Below, one piece after another: positions 22,118 to 34,796 of a stretch of DNA of 64,000 bases. A program made the position numbers and the translations under genes. Position 1 is the first letter of the stretch, and each line of letters starts with the position of its first letter. The DNA is taken from positions 188,001 to 252,000 of the forward strand of contig JAQFVV010000318.1 in NCBI GenBank assembly GCA_028023455.1, given 5' to 3'. The notes below the pieces were generated by a model that worked only from the letters and a program-made list of their open reading frames with translations, was not told the origin of the DNA and did not search any database. The stretch is from Epiperipatus broadwayi. Lineage: Eukaryota > Onychophora > Udeonychophora > Euonychophora > Peripatidae.

Positions 22118-22742
22118 TTGGACTATTTCCATCATTTATGAGTAAATATTGAATATATAGAAAATTTTAAACTTTATTTAAACTTTCAAATACAAACAAC
22201 TGTTAGTAATAACCGACAAATAGACAATACAGGTTAGTAATTACATAACATCTTGAGTAGTATTATTCTCTTCTTCTTCAGGTGTTGTTGGCCTATATGC
22301 GCAGCAACAATATTCATTTAGAAGCTGAACTTGCATCTTTAGATTCTTGATTATCAAATTTAAGGCAAATGCTCTACCAACTAAGCTCACATGGTAGAGC
22401 ATTTGCCTTAAATTCAATATTCAAGAATCTAAAAGTGTAAGTTCAACTTCTAAGTGAATATTGTCACTGTTGGTAGAGCGTTTGCCTTAAATTTGATATT
22501 CAAGAATCTAAAAGTGCGAGTTCAGGTTCTAAGTGAATATTGTCACTGAGCATATAGGCCAGCAACACATGAAGAAGAGTGGAGAATAATACTACTCGAA
22601 ACATTGTGTAATTATTAACCTGTATTGTCTATTTGTGTGTTATTACTAACAAATTGTTTGTATTTGAAAGTTTAAATAAAGTTTAAAATTTTTTATACAT
22701 TCAACATTCACTCATAAAATGATGGAAATAGTTCAACATATC
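22118..22742. mobile_element. tRNA-headed SINE with hammerhead-like body, head-to-head pair
   Basis: Left copy minus, right copy plus, centre near 22390. The right copy repeats its tRNA-like head (TTGGTAGAGC.TTTGCCTTAAATT) as a roughly 100-bp duplication. The body has CCTGAAGAAG, then a GAGT/ACTC stem, then CGAAAC, a hammerhead-like arrangement. The tail ends in GATGGAAATAGTTCAAC and its complement at the two outer ends. Other copies are at 39655-39930 and 54537-54957. Confidence 0.65.
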
Positions 22743-23133
22743 ACATCTTATAATATACTATCATTACAAACTTTCTAAAAAAATACTCAAAGTCTGTTTT
22801 TACATAGTTAAAACATTCCTAAAAAAAATGAAAGACTGTTTCCAGATCTCAAAAACCAGTAAAAATAATATGACAAAACAATAAAGTAAGATGTTCTCAA
22901 ATAAATTATAAGTGAGTAATATAGCAATATTGCTTGTAATACAACAATGTATTATACTTCATTATAATAGAAGCTTAAAAAAGATATTACACTCATAGTT
23001 AATAAACCCTAGAATAAAAAAATATAATCAGAAAATTCCAATAAATTTAGATATTTGCACAAATTTTATTTTTTATTCAAATTTTATTATAATACTAAAA
23101 TACTTTTGCTTTTAATGGTTTGCAAAAATTATT
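22743..23133. other. AT-rich sequence without recognised feature
   Basis: Nothing recognised between the SINE pair and the hAT element. Confidence 0.3.
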
Positions 23134-23141
23134 TTATATTG
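23134..23141 (+). repeat. Target-site duplication of hAT element (left)
   Basis: TTATATTG here and CTATATTG at 27058-27065 form an 8-bp duplication with one mismatch, the length typical of hAT insertions. Confidence 0.65.
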
Positions 23142-23479
23142 CAGTGGTTCTTAAAGTGGGGGTTCAAATCCTCAAGGGGTCATGAGAAAAATTTGGAAAA
23201 TTGCCCTTTTTAACTTTTTTTTTTTTTTTTATAAATTTTCTACTATGAATAAAAATTTATATTTATGTAAGTCAAAACATGTTTTGAACAAATTGTTCAA
23301 CCACACAGTCACACTGTATAGATGACACTCTACTTAAGAACATTTGGATATATTAATAGATTGCCATGAAATCAAAATTATTTTTTGCAATACTGCCAAA
23401 AGTCTGAATTTTGAGTTTCATGCCTTCTCCTGTCTTCTGGCAACTTTGTGGAACAGTGTATTCAAAGTCTATGGCTCCA

Positions 23480-24410
23480 AAAGCATCTAAATGCAGTTCT
23501 TGGCACCTAACAGAATATATGCATTTCTCTAAAAATGGAATTTTCTAATTCAAAAATTAACAACTCGTAATTTATACAAACAACATTTAGAAAGGTTTGA
23601 TAACTATAAGTGATATCACTTATACTTGTTAAATATTAATATTTGGAAAACAAAATAACAATTGCCATTTTTGAATTAATATTTGTGTTTATTTAATACA
23701 AAGAATAAATTATGTGAATGATGAAATGTTTATACATACTACTATTTTATATAGTAAAATAAAACAGTTGATGGACAATGAAATGAAAACAAAAATTTAT
23801 ACAGAAGCCGGAAGTTATAGAATTAAAGAACAATGTTCCAAAATTACACATGTAAATGTTCTGAAACATTGTTATGGGTATTTGAAAAAAGCAAATTTAG
23901 TATTAGATACTAATCCTAAAATAAAATTTCTTCTTGCAACTCCTATATCATCTACCAACATAAATATATAGTTACAATCTTTCTTTTCTACTTAAAATAA
24001 GCTTAAGAATCAGAAAAAGGTTATTAAAAGTACAACTGAAAATTAAAATCAAATAATAATTGGTTTGTTTGTTATTAAATTGTTCATTTGTAAATACAAA
24101 TCCATCTTGTAATCATAGTTATCTGATGTACTTAATTTTAAAATAGTTTCAAATATTAAAATAAATATCTACATATTTCAATAAAAATATTTCTTATATT
24201 AAATAAACACAAATATTATTAATACATGTTATTTTGTTTTCCTAATTTAAATTTTTAACAGGTCATATATCTAATTATAATACTTCTAATAGTTATTACA
24301 CCTTTCTAATTTGTATAAATTACAAGTCAGTTTGTCAGTTTTTTAAACTGAATATTCCATTTAGATGTGTGTTCCCTGTTAAATGCTGTGGGCTGCATTT
24401 AGAAACTCCT
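23480..24410. repeat. Foldback element inside the hAT transposon
   Basis: Inverted arms of about 200 bp (around 23486-23700 and 24200-24402) share TCTAAATGCAG, TTTGTATAAATTACAA and TTATTTTGTTTTCC with their complements. The middle contains an 85-codon open frame (23714-23971) with no recognised motif, so I do not call it a gene. Confidence 0.55.
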
Positions 24411-24599
24411 AATGATTCTCACTCAGCAGTATTAGTTTGGTAACACACTTGGCCTATTTTTAATTGTAACTCATTAGTAAGTAGGGTAGTACCTGTATAT
24501 TGAATTTAGCATATTTGTATTTGTATGATTTGTACATGTTTGTTGAAAGATACATTTTGTGCTTTTATCTAGAGTCTAGTGATTTTTATGAAACACCAA

Positions 24600-24601
<2 letters not shown>

Positions 24602-24690
<89 letters not shown>
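24602..24690. repeat. (TA)n microsatellite
   Basis: Almost pure TA dinucleotide with two interruptions. It can fold as a cruciform. Confidence 0.9.
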
Positions 24691-24691
<1 letters not shown>

Positions 24692-24926
24692 TGAAATAAG
24701 TCAGTAAATTATTTTTCCACATTTTATTTCATGTATATCCAACAATACTCATTAAATTTGCTGATTGAAATTGACATTTAAAAGTTGAGTAATATGTTAA
24801 AGCTTGCATAGCACAATTTCTTAAACTAAATGAATGTTTTATGAAAATATTATAAAGAACTTCTTTGTCATTTATAATTATTTTTTATAAAATGCATATA
24901 CTTATTTCAGAATATTATTTCTAAAT

Positions 24927-26760
24927 ATGGATAAATGGTTAAAGAAGACCCATGTCAGTATAAATACAGAAGTTTTTGCAGAAGCAGAAAGCAGTAAAAA
25001 TAAAGAAATGAGTCCAACATCAACATTCATAAGAAAAAGGGAATGTAAAATGAATTATATTTATGATATGGATTTACATTTTCTGATGGTAATTATAATG
25101 AACAAACTACCTTTATGCTTATTATGCAATAAAACTTTAACAGCTGAAAGTATGAAGCCTGCCAAATTAGACATTTGATACAAAGCATGCTGCTTATTCA
25201 AGAAAGTCTAGAGAATATTTTCAAAGATTTATTAAATTCATCAAATCAAATACAAGTTTATTAAAAAAATATGTTACCATTCAGAAAAAACACATGCTGG
25301 CATTACCAAGCATCATATTTAACAGCAAAATCTAAAAAATCGTATACAATAGGGAAGAACTGGTTTTATCTGCTGCAGTACAAATATCAAAAACTATTCA
25401 TGGATAAAGTATGCAGAAGATTTAAGGAAAATTTCTCTTTCTAATGATACAGTAACTAAAATAATTTCAGAAATTAGCGGTGACCAATTTCAGCAACTTA
25501 TTCAGAGAATCAATTTTCAATTCAGCTGGATGAGTTAACAGATATTACAAATTTGCCTTAACTCTTAGTATATGTTAAGTACTGCTTATATACAAAGATT
25601 TACAGTTTTGTCAGCCAATAAATTGTCATACAACAGGCAGAGATATTTTTTTAAAAATAAATGATTTTTTTTCAAGAAAGAAGGATTGAATTGGGACAAC
25701 TGTATTAGTGTATATACTGATAATGCAGCAATGATGAAGGGTCAGCATGTAAATTGTTTCCAAAAGTTAAATCTATGAACATTAAACAAATGGTTTTTAC
25801 TTATTGTATAATCCACTGAGAAGCATTAGTAGTTAAAAGCATATCTACAGATCTGTCTAAGTGTTACAAAATGCCATAAAGATTATCAATTTTATAAAAT
25901 GTCATGCATTGAATTGTAGATTGTTTACATTTTTAACCAAGGATATGGGATTAGATTACCAACAACTCTTACTACATACAGAAGTTAGGTTGTCATTGAG
26001 GGAAGGGTTTTAAAATGACTAGTATAGGTGAAAGATGAAATATTTTTATCAAAAAAAAGTGATCTTTCTACTCTCTTTCACAATGAAACTTTGGTTTGTA
26101 AATTGTGTTATTTGTTTGATATATTTGATAAATTAAATGAATTAAACATGTCTCTTCAAGGTGAGAACACAAACATTTTAATTTTATATGGTAAAACTTT
26201 TGCATTCAGGAAAACGATAACAATATGGAAGTCAAATGTGGAGGTCACATTCGAAATGTTTTCAAGTAAAAATGATTTTATTAGTGAAAATAATTTGGAT
26301 AATAATTTAAGAAAAGCATAATTGATCACTTATCATGTTTACATAAAAAATTTTGATACATATTATTCATGATATTTAAAGATAGAACAGTTTACTTGGA
26401 TTCAAAATTCATTTCTAATAGAAATGGAACAAGTAAAACATTTGCCTCTAAATGCCCAAGAAGAAATTGCCGAACTCTGTTCTGTATTTGAGACTTAAAA
26501 ATGAGTTTAAGTATACAATCAATAAATTCTTTTTGGCTCACTATAAAGACAAAATATCTATTATTTTCTAAATTGGCAATAGCAATTTTTTTGCCATTTA
26601 CTAATACTGTACTTATTTGTGTGAATTCGCGTTTTCGGTAATGGTAAACATAAAAACTAAATATCACAATCGTCTTACCATTATTGAAAAAGCTATGATA
26701 TCTGCTTTGACAAAAACTGAACCAAGATTACATTTATTGTGCTTAAACAGACAAGCTCAC
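24927..26760 (+). pseudogene. hAT transposase remnant (ZBED5/Charlie-like)
   Basis: Begins MDKWLKKTHVSINT..., typical of ZBED5-like hAT transposases, followed by a degenerate BED-type zinc finger (LPLCLLCNKTLTAESMKPAK) up to 25178. Further homologous blocks in shifting frames: ISLSNDTVTKIISEISG (about 25430-25480), LNWDNCISVYTDNAAMMKG (about 25690-25745), then 26028-26321 with FDKLNELNMSLQGENTNIL. The C-terminal dimerisation region is near 26530-26620 (FWLTIKTKYLLFSKLAIAIF). In the family this protein cuts and pastes the element using an RNase H-like fold. Here stops and frameshifts break it. ZBED5-like proteins are often host-domesticated, but this copy still sits between its own terminal repeats. 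Confidence 0.75.
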
Positions 26761-27057
26761 CCATTCCAGTAAATTTAATTTTAATGTATTGTTAATAATG
26801 TTATTAAGATTGTTTATTTTTTTATTTTTTTTATTTTTTTTTTACAATGTTGTAATACTACAGTCACTTTTATTAAATTTTTAGTTCTTGTAATAATTTA
26901 CACATATTTTTTAAAGATGGTTAATTATATTTATATAATAAAATATAGATTTCATAAAATATTGTTATAATAATTTTTTTGCACATTGATGGTGGGAATC
27001 GTCAGAAATGTTTAAATTTGAAAGGGGTTCGCGAACGAAAACATTTAAGAACTACTA

Positions 27058-27065
27058 CTATATTG
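27058..27065 (+). repeat. Target-site duplication of hAT element (right)
   Basis: CTATATTG, partner of 23134-23141. Confidence 0.6.
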
Positions 27066-29487
27066 AATAAAGTCAGGAATTTTTTCTGACTAAATTTTTT
27101 GATAAAGTTGGAATGAAAGGCTGATTGTAGTTACTTACATTCAAATGTGTTTTTAATAAAAGACAAATCTTAAAATTGTAGTAAGTTGAAGTGCAAAGTC
27201 TAAGATTTTTTAAAAAAATTAAGAGCAATTTTTTTAAAAAGTATACAAAAATATTTTTTTAATTAAATAAACATTTAAAAAAAAAGACATTTATTGAACC
27301 GTGTTATATACCCCCCCCCTCTCCCGAGTTTGTAAGATTAAAATCATTAAAAAAAATCTATACTAAGACCGAATTAGATATATATAAAATTTATTGTACA
27401 ATTATCTTTTAACCTTTCTACCTGCTATAAGTTGATGAGATAAATCAGCTAATTATAAAGATATTACACCCATTATTAAGATTGTAATTTTCCATAAAGA
27501 TAACTATGAAATAAATCACCAAAAACTAAAAAATTATAAACTTTAACAAAGCATATTACATAATTAGCAAAAGTCTTCTTATCTTACATCAAATATAGAT
27601 TAGTATAATTTTTTTTAATGTTTTTACTAAAAATTAAACTAAAAGATTTTTTAACTACAACAAAAAAATTAGATCACATTGATAAAGAAAAGCTCATAGT
27701 TCTGCTATAAAAATGTCTTAAACAACGTTAAAATGAAAAATTTGTTATACAATATTAAAAATCTCATTTTCAATAATAGTTTTAGTTTTTTTAAAAGTAT
27801 TTTTATACTCACAATGCCAACATAAAAAAGATTAGGCTTTTAATTAGATCTCATAAAAACTCTTCAATAGTCTCTTTCCTTCTTTTTTAGCATAAAAATA
27901 TTTAAGAAATTTGCCAGCATTTAGAGAAAGAGTATTCCACAAAATATCTGGATATGGAATTAAATATTACTATGAGGAATATTGCTGCCATACTCAAATA
28001 CATTCTCCATATCAGGAAACAAGTTGCCTCATAGAAAATGTCTACAACAATCATAGTAACTATTAATTGAACACACAGTTTTACTTTCCAAATCAAGATT
28101 TTCTCAACCAAGAAAAATCTTTTAAATAATCAATGAATTATAGTGTGAAAAGTAGATTCCAATAGAAAAGAGTTAGGTGTTACTACTTCATATTTAAAAA
28201 TTCATGATCCCTATAAGATCTCATTACTACAACTACTTTATCCATATATTAAATCACATCTTTTGAGTATATTTATGCAAAACCAATAGGATTAGTTTAG
28301 TAATTAAGAGAAAGCAACAGAAATTGTCAAGATAAGGATAAAATAGTCAGGCAAAAATTTATTCAACTTATTGATATGGTTGTCACAAGGCAAAACCAAA
28401 TCAAAGATCCATTGAAGGTAATAATGATACAAAAACCTCTGACCTAAATTTAATATTAAACTAAAGTTTATAAAAAACAAGACCTAAATCTTGATTATTT
28501 TTATAATAACTCAATGTCAAACTTAAAAATGTAATAGTAGAAGACCTGATGGCAACAAAAAAAAATAACACTTTACTATATACATTAATCAATAATCATA
28601 ATTTAATCAAGGCATTGTATATTTGTTTTTGGTTAAAAATTAATCAGAAAATTTTAGATATGGTCTGTAAGTTGCATATTGTAATTTATAGCTAACTTTA
28701 TATAAGCAGTATCAGTTATTACAATGAAGTAATTCATATATTTTGCAGTGTAGTGCATAACTAAAATTTTATAGTTATATAGTATCTCACAATCTTTTTC
28801 CAAAAAGTATAATGCATAACCATGCATAGTTAACTTCTCTTAACCACAGTTGATCTCTGGACCACTCCATCATTATTAATATAATAAATAACTAGAGGCA
28901 TTATAAATTAATTAATTGTGATATTAAATCTTCAAATTACCATATAAATTTTATTTTATTCTTTGCTACATAATAAAAATAGTCAAACTAATTTTTAAAG
29001 GACATATATTTCAATAAAGCCAGTTGGATTTGGCTTTTCTAGACAATACTATAATTTCATTATCAGATTCAGGACAATTTATGCTGGCTGTATTTATTTG
29101 CTTCCTAAACGTAATAAAACAACCTATATTTATGTAGGTATGAAAGAGCATACACCATGAACTACTTATTTAATGATTATTAAATTTATGCCCATAATGG
29201 CAGAATTGAAGGACATAATAAATGCCACCAATGAATCTATATCCTAGTACAAGTTCCTTTATGATATTGTGTTAATAGTTAGGCTGACTAAAAAATCCTC
29301 ATATTAAATAAACACCAAATTTCAAATCTTCCATTTTTTTCAACTGCTCATAAAAAGATTGATATACTATCAAATTTTAACATCACTCTTATTTAAGAAT
29401 TTGAAAAAGTTGGAAAATATAACTTAGCAGTAATATTTTAACAAAGCCTATTTTACATTAGCACATTAATGTGCAAAACAGTGCTAT
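27066..29487. other. AT-rich sequence without recognised gene
   Basis: A C9 run lies at about 27311-27319. No exon with both splice sites and no repeat family recognised. Confidence 0.35.
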
Positions 29488-29799
29488 ATAACAATCATTT
29501 TTTCCCCCAAAATATCTTTCCCAAACAAATTACTATCTAAATATGTAATAAAAAAATGACAGGTCTATAAGCAGGTAAAATCAATAGCAGTGATATTACA
29601 TCTTCAAAGTCAGGCATTTCCATAGACAGATAAAAAAATTAAATAGCCTGAAACATGTGGTTTTATGGAGATTGATTTATAGCACTTTGAAGATGTAATA
29701 TCACTTTAATTAATTTCATATATTTACACTATTACATATTTATAACATATTTAGATATTTACTTATTCATGCAATGTTTTGGGGGAAAAAGAGTGTTAC
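29488..29799. repeat. Foldback / MITE-like element
   Basis: Inverted arms include TTTTCCCCCAAAAT at the left end with TTTTGGGGGAAAA at the right end, and inner arms GTGATATTACATCTTCAAAG / CTTTGAAGATGTAATATCAC (about 29589-29610 and 29682-29703). No coding capacity. Confidence 0.6.
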
Positions 29800-30506
29800 A
29801 AAATACAGAATAAAATAAAAACTGTGGCAGATAGCACTTTGAATGTTTAATAATATACATAAATTCATTTAAAGTGGCTGAATTCATTTTTTCATTAAAA
29901 AAAACCCTTACTTTAAATTGACTTAATTCATATTTTCAATGAAGAACTATAGAGTACCCATTTTTAATTATCTTGTTAAAGAATGATGTAATGCTATTAA
30001 TGTAATATTATGATTTTATTGCAATAAATATTATATAATAAATTCTGAACTCTGATAAGATTCTATTTTTAAATGCTTTTATTTAAGTCAGAATTTCTGC
30101 TTATTTGTTCAAGGTTTATTTGGAGAAAATTTTAAAGTTGAAGTTAAATTTGTTCAAATTTTGTACATTTGTTATTAATCACTGGAAGTACAGTATGACA
30201 CTAAATTATTTTAGGTTGGTTTTCTAATGTCTTAAATCCAGAGATTTGACAATGAAATTTCAAAAATTTTGATAGCAAATTTCAAATAAAATTGATATCA
30301 CTCCAATAAGTTTTCAGTAATGTATATGAGAGGGAAGTATATATATATAAATTCATATTAAAAAGTAACTTAATGATCTTCAAAATTAAAATAAAAACAA
30401 ATTTTGATTATAAAACTTTATAGTAAATGAACTTTATTTAATATGTATGATTTTACTTTCAACCTTAAAACTGAACAATAATAGATATAAAAAAATATTT
30501 TATAAT
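29800..30506. other. AT-rich sequence without recognised feature
   Basis: Nothing recognised. Confidence 0.3.
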
Positions 30507-30760
30507 AAATGCTTTTATTTACTTTGGGCTAAAAACACAACCACCAATTGAGGTTTTTAATTTAACTTGAAATAAAAACATGGGAGAAAGTTCATAAATT
30601 AATTAAGCAGATACCTTGTTATAAAAAGTAGAGATTGACTTAATTAATTTCTGAACTCCTTTCCCATACTTTTATTTTAAGTTAAATATAAAAAATCCAC
30701 TTGTGGTTAAAGAAACAATTATTTTGTGTGTTTTTAGTCCAAATCTAATAAAAGTGTTTA
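30507..30760. mobile_element. MITE-like foldback, copy 1
   Basis: Terminal inverted repeats AAATGCTTTTATT / AATAAAAGTGTTT and long inner palindromic arms (TTTAACTTGAAATAAAAACATG and complement). The same element occurs at 57135-57384 and shares the inner block GATTGACTTAATTAATTTCTG. About 250 bp, non-coding. Confidence 0.7.
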
Positions 30761-31064
30761 TTATAAAAGTGATCACTTTTATTTACACTCTTAAATTACT
30801 TATGAAAAATGAATCCCTAAAATACTAATATAAATATCATAATAGTATTATCATACAGCATTATAAAAGATGATAGTTTGGACTTTTATTATATAATATT
30901 TAATAATCAAAAAAGCAAGTCATCTATAATGTGACATTACTTTTATAAGATTGTATTTACAAAAATGCAATACAGAGAGTGTACCAATAGCTCAAACAAG
31001 CTCTTAATTAATAAGTGCAGAATGAAAAAATATTTAAAATCTCTATCCAGAACACTTCCATCTC

Positions 31065-31117
31065 CAGACTAACTGGTTTCGAGCTTATGGCTCATGTCAG
31101 TGGAGAGCTAGAATATT
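31065..31117 (-). ncRNA. Hammerhead remnant, family F
   Basis: Inner helix I CTCCA/TGGAG, helix II GAGC/GCTC with loop CATAA, GAAA and a GUC triplet are present, but the core reads CTGACATGAGC instead of CTGAnGA. G8 and A9 are displaced, so it is probably inactive. Confidence 0.55.
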
Positions 31118-31499
31118 CAGACACCAGATCTAAAATAGAGATTTTAAATGTTTTCTCCTAGCACATTTATTAATTAAGAGCTTGTTTCAGCTACTGGTAC
31201 ACTCTCTGTATTGCATTTTTGTAACTACTTGCTTATAAAAGTAATGCCACATTATATATGTCTTGCTTTTTTGATTAATATAATTTTACCTTTAAGGTTT
31301 TGGCTATACTGAGGCTATTAAAATATTGTAGATCTGAATTTAGTCCAGTCCCATATAGCTATTTAAGTTAGATAGCTGGATTTAAAGACATTTTCATGTC
31401 CAAAAATTTCAGAGTTTCTACTTAAATATTACGTATAAATATGAAATAAGTGCTGGGTTTTGAGTTGATATTTTAGATCTAGTGTCTGAATATTCTAGC

Positions 31500-31553
31500 T
31501 CTCCACTGACATGAGCCATAATCTTGAAACCAGTTGGTCTGGAGGTGGGAGTG
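31500..31553 (+). ncRNA. Hammerhead remnant, family F
   Basis: Same altered core CTGACATGAGC. Helix III is better here: ACCA/TGGT with a 2-nt loop and a GUC triplet, and helix I CTCCA/TGGAG is intact. Confidence 0.55.
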
Positions 31554-31979
31554 TTTTGGATAGAGATTTTAAATGTTTTCTCATTTCACACTTATTAATT
31601 AAGAGCTTGTTCAAGCTATTGGTATGCTCTATGTATTGCATAATATTTAATGCAAAAAATATATTATTCCATATTGGGATGATATAATTCATTCACAAAC
31701 AAATAAAAAATGAATATTAGATGGTTTTGCCTTGAGATATTTAATTATGGAATTAATTTAAAATAGGGATTTAATATATAAATGTTGAAGGAATTTTATT
31801 CTTGTATTTATACTGTAGTAATATATTCTTTATTTAGTTACCAAGGGTGTAAACAGAGAGAGTATCACTTAGTTTAGTTGACATTTTAGATATGATAGTA
31901 TGAGAATCACAACATGATTAATAAACAACATTATAGGTGATAACAGCTGTGAATTTACAATATGTAATACTGCTTTAAT

Positions 31980-34650
31980 ATTACTATTTGATGATGACAT
32001 TTTATTTAGATACTTCCAACTTCAGATTACTTCCAATTGATGGAAAATTACATAAATTTGAAGAAGAACTTTCTAATATTAAATGTGATATTGTTAGACT
32101 TTGTGAAGTTAGGATAAAAAGTGAAAGTTAATTTATAAACAGATATGTACTTTACTATAAAAGCTCAGCACAAGGTGAATGGGAGTTATTATAAATAAAA
32201 ATGAAAAAGCCACATTGTGGAGATATATCAGGCAGAGTAACAAAATTAGTAATTCAAATTAGTGGAAAACACCAAATGCAATTGTTTATGCCCCAATAAG
32301 TTCTTAATCTGATAAGTAAATGATTTTATATGAAGGTACAAAGAGTTTTTGAAACAACATTTTAAAATTACCATAGTAAACTTTAATGTTAGAACTGATA
32401 AATGCTTGTAATATGAAAGTATTGTGGATAAATTTTGTTATGGTGATAGAAATGAGCGAGAAGACAGATTGTGGGGTTTGGAGGGAAAAAAACTTGCATT
32501 ATGAAAAGAAACAAAAATAGACATGTAAGTATCCAAATGAAGATATCACTCTATTTTGATTAACAGAGAATATGTATTTCAAAACTAATTTTCTTAATAA
32601 ATTTAACACAGGAAATGATCATCAATTAATAAGATGAAAGAAAAGTATTAATGCAAAACTAGAAAAACCAAAATTAGTAAAAAAAATAATATTCACAGAT
32701 GATATTCCTAATTTTCAGAAACATTTCAATGAATTTAAATTAATGATTGTTCAGACATGAATGAAATCAATAAAAATGATATATTATTAAGAAATGCATC
32801 AAAGATAGCTGTTATAAAAAAGCAGCAATTGATTAATAAAATTTTTACTGAAGTAAGACAAAGTATGAAAAAAAGGAGTATTACATTTTTTTTTATGATC
32901 CATTGAAAATAATTGAATATCTAGAGTTTTGTAAAATAATGTGAAAAAAAGTTAATAACAATATAAGAAAATATAATTGTAAATTAGCAGGGAAAGCTAT
33001 AAAAAAGGATAAAAATATCAAATATCATCTTGGCATGGAAGTAAAGTTATTTCTGTGATAAAAAGAAAAAGAGAGCTGGAATCCTGAAATATGTATAAGA
33101 GTTTAAATAATTATATAATAATAAAGATTAAGAAAACAAAATGCCTACAATTATTACATTTTTTGAATTGTCCATTATTTTAAACTCTAGGAAATGATGA
33201 AATTATAATTGATATCTCAAAAGAAGCATGCAAAGAAATAGAAAAATTGTTGCAAAATTGTCTACCAAATATCTAAATGATAAAGATGTACAAGATGATT
33301 AGGAAAATGAAATAGCAGTATTGATATTAAGAAAGATGATAAAGGAGATATTAAAAATTACAGATCTATCAATCTTCTATTAATTCTATATACAATCTTT
33401 ATCAAGATAATTATAATTTATCTAAAGCAAATTTTGAGTTTTAATCAACCCAAAGAACAAGCTGAGTTTATAAGTGGTTTTAGTAAAATGGATCATATCC
33501 AGTGTATTGATAGAAATTGTAGAAAGAATTAATAAATATAGGTTGCCATTATGCTTTGGATTTGTAGATTATGAAAGGATATTTGATTCTTTAGGCATCT
33601 CTATGGTGATTAAAATGCTGGATCATTCATCAAAATGTAGATGCAGAATACTGTCATATTCTGAAAAATATTTATTAAAATATAATAGTACGGATTATAT
33701 TACATGATGATACTAAGAAGATTAACATTGAGAAAAGTGTATAATAGAATGATTCCATGTCTCTAAAAACTTTCACAGCAATTTTACAAAAAGTATTTCA
33801 TAGATTAAAATGAAGGGATAAGAGAGTAAAAATATATAGAGATTATTTAATAGTAATAATAACAAGTCAGATGTCACATGACTTATATATAGCTTGCACT
33901 TACAAATATGTAAAATTAAGAGCGTGCTAATAACTCTAAACAAGCTTTTTTTTTTTTTTATTTATGATAAATGCTACTACAAGAAAAGGCAATCTAGATT
34001 TTGCAAAAGTTATCAAGTGAAGTATGAAAATAGAATTAAAATTAAATGATAAAAAGACTAAAGTAATGTTCAATTTCAGAACAAAATAGTTTAATAATCA
34101 CAAATTAAAAGAACTTAACTATTACAAATATCTTGATAAATTATTAAAACAGATAGAAACATAATGAATGAAATTAATCATAGAATTAAACTTGGAATGA
34201 TTTTATTAGAAATAATTTAATAGTAAAAGGAAAACGTATGCATTTAAAAAAAATATTTTTTTTTAGATGTGCTTTACCAGCTCTTTATTTATTGAAACAA
34301 AATGAATAATACAGAAACTTTAAAACACTCAATAAAGTACAAAGAGATTTACATTAGGCTAAACAAGCAAAGATTAAAACAATATATATGAGTGAGAGAA
34401 GAAATGAATATCACTGACATCATTGAAAAAATTAAAAAACTGAAATGAAGCTGATCTTGGCATATTTCAAGAAGAGATGCAAATAGTTAGATAGTTGAAA
34501 GTTTTAAATTGGATTATAAGAGATTGTGAAACACTTAGAAAGAGACCACATGTAAGTTAGATTGATGAAATAATGAAGTTTGCTGATGAGTGGAGAAAAA
34601 AGTTTAAGAAACTGGATTAAACTGCAATGGATCAATAATGTTGAAAATGA
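31980..34650 (+). mobile_element. RTE-like retrotransposon, long degenerate copy
   Basis: Endonuclease remnants near 32030-32290 (DGKLHKFEEELSNIKCDIV, then a DISGRVTKLVIQ block). Reverse transcriptase near 33440-33640 (PKEQAEFISGFSKMDHIQ; FGFVDYERIFDSLGISM, the first catalytic Asp region). C-terminal block near 34090-34640, homologous to 37033-37678. It ends in a GATGATGATGAT tail near 34640, typical of RTE. Many stops and frameshifts; dead. Confidence 0.75.
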
Positions 34651-34796
34651 TGATGATGATATACAGTAAGAAAAAAGAATCAATTTTAAAAACACCTTTA
34701 TAAAATGGCAAAATGTTAACTTTCCAATTTTTACCAGTTTTTGTCTCTTTAATCTATAACAGTTCTATTCATTATAATTAAGTTGAATTCACTTTA

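Larger units (their letters stand above)
23142..27057 (+). mobile_element. Degenerate hAT DNA transposon (ZBED5/Charlie-like)
   Basis: The left end CAGTGGTTCTTAAA and the right end (complement TAGTAGTTCTTAAA) are related terminal inverted repeats of the Charlie type (CAGnGGTTCTC). An 8-bp target duplication flanks them. The inside holds a stop-ridden transposase (24927 to about 26760), a nested foldback (about 23480-24410) and a long TA microsatellite. Length is about 3.9 kb. It is not expected to be mobile. Confidence 0.8.
30880..31690. repeat. Family F hammerhead repeat, older relative of the 409-bp satellite
   Basis: Left unit minus (about 30880-31140), right tandem units plus (31141-31690), period about 425 bp (GATTTTAAATG at 31140 and 31565). 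The plus part contains CCATATAGCTAT, AAGACATTTTCATGTC and TTTAGATCTAGT in the same order as in the 409-bp unit, so the two descend from one ancestor. Confidence 0.7.

Noticed and set aside
23714-23971. 85-codon open frame as a gene
   Set aside because: No recognised motif, located between inverted arms of a foldback, AT-rich codon use, no splice context.
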